In this document: piece after piece, positions 63,208-64,000 of the stretch
Position numbering within the stretch: the first letter of the stretch is position 1
Layout: each line of letters opens with the position of its first letter
DNA from: Candidatus Heimdallarchaeota archaeon
GTDB taxonomy: Archaea > Asgardarchaeota > Heimdallarchaeia > Heimdallarchaeales > Heimdallarchaeaceae
Reading direction: 5' to 3'
Assembly (NCBI GenBank): GCA_016839875.1
Contig: JAEOTK010000196.1
Span: forward strand, 1 to 64,000
Length of the DNA: 64,000 nt
Translations under genes and position numbers: made by a program
Notes under the pieces: generated by a model
Database searches by the model: none
The model's input: only the letters and a program-made list of their open reading frames with translations
Told to the model about the DNA's origin: nothing

Positions 63208-64000
63208 ATGTCTGAAACAGTAATAAAGCGAAGAAGAAAGAATTTCGCACTTTTAAATCGTGAAGTAATAAAGCCAGGCTACTGTGTTTCGTGTGGTGGA
63301 TGTGAAGCTGTATGCCCAGTGTATGTTATATCAATGGAACAATTAACTCCTAAATTAGTAGGGGGGTGCATCTCTTGTGGAGCTTGCGTGGATATTTGTT
63401 TAAGATATAAACAGCGAGAAGAGCAACCAGAGCATGATGAAAATAGTATTGGGATCGTAAAAGAAGTTTATATTGGACGATCAAAGATTGAAGATATAAG
63501 TTCTCGATCTCAAAATGGTGGTATTGTAACAACAATGTTGGTCACAGCAATGCAGAAAAATACAATAGACTCTGCACTTGTTACTGGTCATATAACAGAT
63601 CTTCTAGCCCCATCTCCTCAATTAGCCATGTCAGAGTTTGAAATTCGTAAAGCTGCAAAGTCGAAATATACTTTGAATCCTGTCTTGATTAAGCTAACTT
63701 CAATAAAACTAAGCCAAAAAGAATCAGTTGCTGTTGTTGGATTACCCTGTCATATTGAAACATTATCTAATGTTGTTGATATGAAAAATCTAGGGGCAGA
63801 TTTTCGAATAAAGTATACAATAGGTCTCTTCTGTATGAGTTGTTATTCACCGAATGCTTTCAGGAGCATTATTTCTGATAATCTTGGTCTTACAACAGCT
63901 TCTCTATCAAAAACAGATTGTGCTCGAGGAAAATTCTTCTTCGAAACACCAGAAGGTGTTACTGACATAAAGATAAAAGAATGTGGTACAGCAAAAGCAG
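63208..64000 (+). CDS. Coenzyme F420 hydrogenase/dehydrogenase beta-subunit (FrhB) family protein, truncated at window edge
   Basis: The open frame starts at ATG 63208 and continues past the right edge (about 264 residues visible). The N-terminal ferredoxin-like part has CVSCGGCEAVCP and CISCGACVDIC motifs, which bind two [4Fe-4S] clusters. It is followed by the FrhB core with SRSQNGGIVTTMLVTAM and the conserved LPCHIE motif. FrhB-family proteins use F420 or flavin to pass electrons, and the physiological partner is not visible here. The gene follows the CBS protein by 85 bp with its own T-rich upstream region. Confidence 0.88.
   Translation, partial: MSETVIKRRRKNFALLNREVIKPGYCVSCGGCEAVCPVYVISMEQLTPKLVGGCISCGACVDICLRYKQREEQPEHDENSIGIVKEVYIGRSKIEDISSRSQNGGIVTTMLVTAMQKNTIDSALVTGHITDLLAPSPQLAMSEFEIRKAAKSKYTLNPVLIKLTSIKLSQKESVAVVGLPCHIETLSNVVDMKNLGADFRIKYTIGLFCMSCYSPNAFRSIISDNLGLTTASLSKTDCARGKFFFETPEGVTDIKIKECGTAKA

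Overview
The window is AT-rich archaeal DNA that most resembles an Asgard archaeon, probably a Heimdallarchaeia-like lineage. Archaeal information-processing genes are abundant: aPelota, Hjc, TruD, Pth2, archaeal DnaG, TyrRS, eL40, aEF-1beta, FEN1, Trm5, Cdc48, GPN GTPase, archaeosine synthase ArcS/RaSEA, RibK/RibL and an intron-containing tRNA-Lys. The Asgard flavour comes from a Rab-like GTPase next to a longin-like protein, an MglA-type GTPase next to a Roadblock/LC7 protein, a second Roadblock protein, and two larger proteins that look like tandem longin/roadblock folds. The lineage is inferred from gene content only.

Layout. 1-9.9 kb: partial membrane (M50-like) protease, radical SAM protein, pelota, hjc, GNAT, the NfnAB flavoprotein pair, truD, pth2, a KH/NusA-like protein, a coiled-coil protein and eL40. 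10-14.2 kb: a membrane-anchored coiled-coil protein, a 480-bp intergenic region with palindromes, dnaG with a repetitive linker, tyrS, a candidate structured RNA and tRNA-Val(CAC). 14.2-23.1 kb is the most accessory-looking part: an orphan m5C methyltransferase, a coiled-coil/ArsR-type operon behind an array of CTTACA repeats, several unrecognised proteins, a geranylgeranyl-reductase-like flavoprotein, and the zinc-ribbon/aEF-1beta pair. 23.1-31.5 kb: a sensor protein with a degenerate kinase domain, a two-domain longin-like protein, the archaeosine operon, a SIS protein, tRNA-Lys(UUU) and an isochorismatase-fold protein. 31.6-40.8 kb: ribK-ribL, glycerate kinase, translin, GGPP synthase-CinA-GPN operon, a cis-prenyltransferase broken by an in-frame TAA, NYN protein, a second coiled-coil paralogue and Roadblock. 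40.9-46.2 kb: nicotinate phosphoribosyltransferase, coiled coil, DUF371, Trm5, tandem longin-like protein and intron-bearing tRNA-Lys(CUU). 46.3-57.9 kb: membrane protein, M20 peptidase, amidohydrolase, SDR, PaaK-like ligase, MglA/Roadblock pair, Pcm, FEN1, RNA methyltransferase, small winged helix, polyferredoxin. 58-64 kb: Cdc48, longin plus Rab-like GTPase, CBS-HPF protein and a partial FrhB-like protein.

Translation signals are consistent: many starts (ATG, GTG and TTG) follow a GGTGA-type Shine-Dalgarno at 4-8 nt. I used this to move several starts downstream of the longest open frame. All three tRNA genes encode CCA. The two tRNA-Lys genes share a 20-nt identical promoter block.

The most notable observations are the concentration of small-GTPase/longin/Roadblock modules, the structured RNA candidate before tRNA-Val, the CTTACA-repeat/ArsR coiled-coil operon with a split leader gene, and the nonsense codon in the only cis-prenyltransferase gene visible here.
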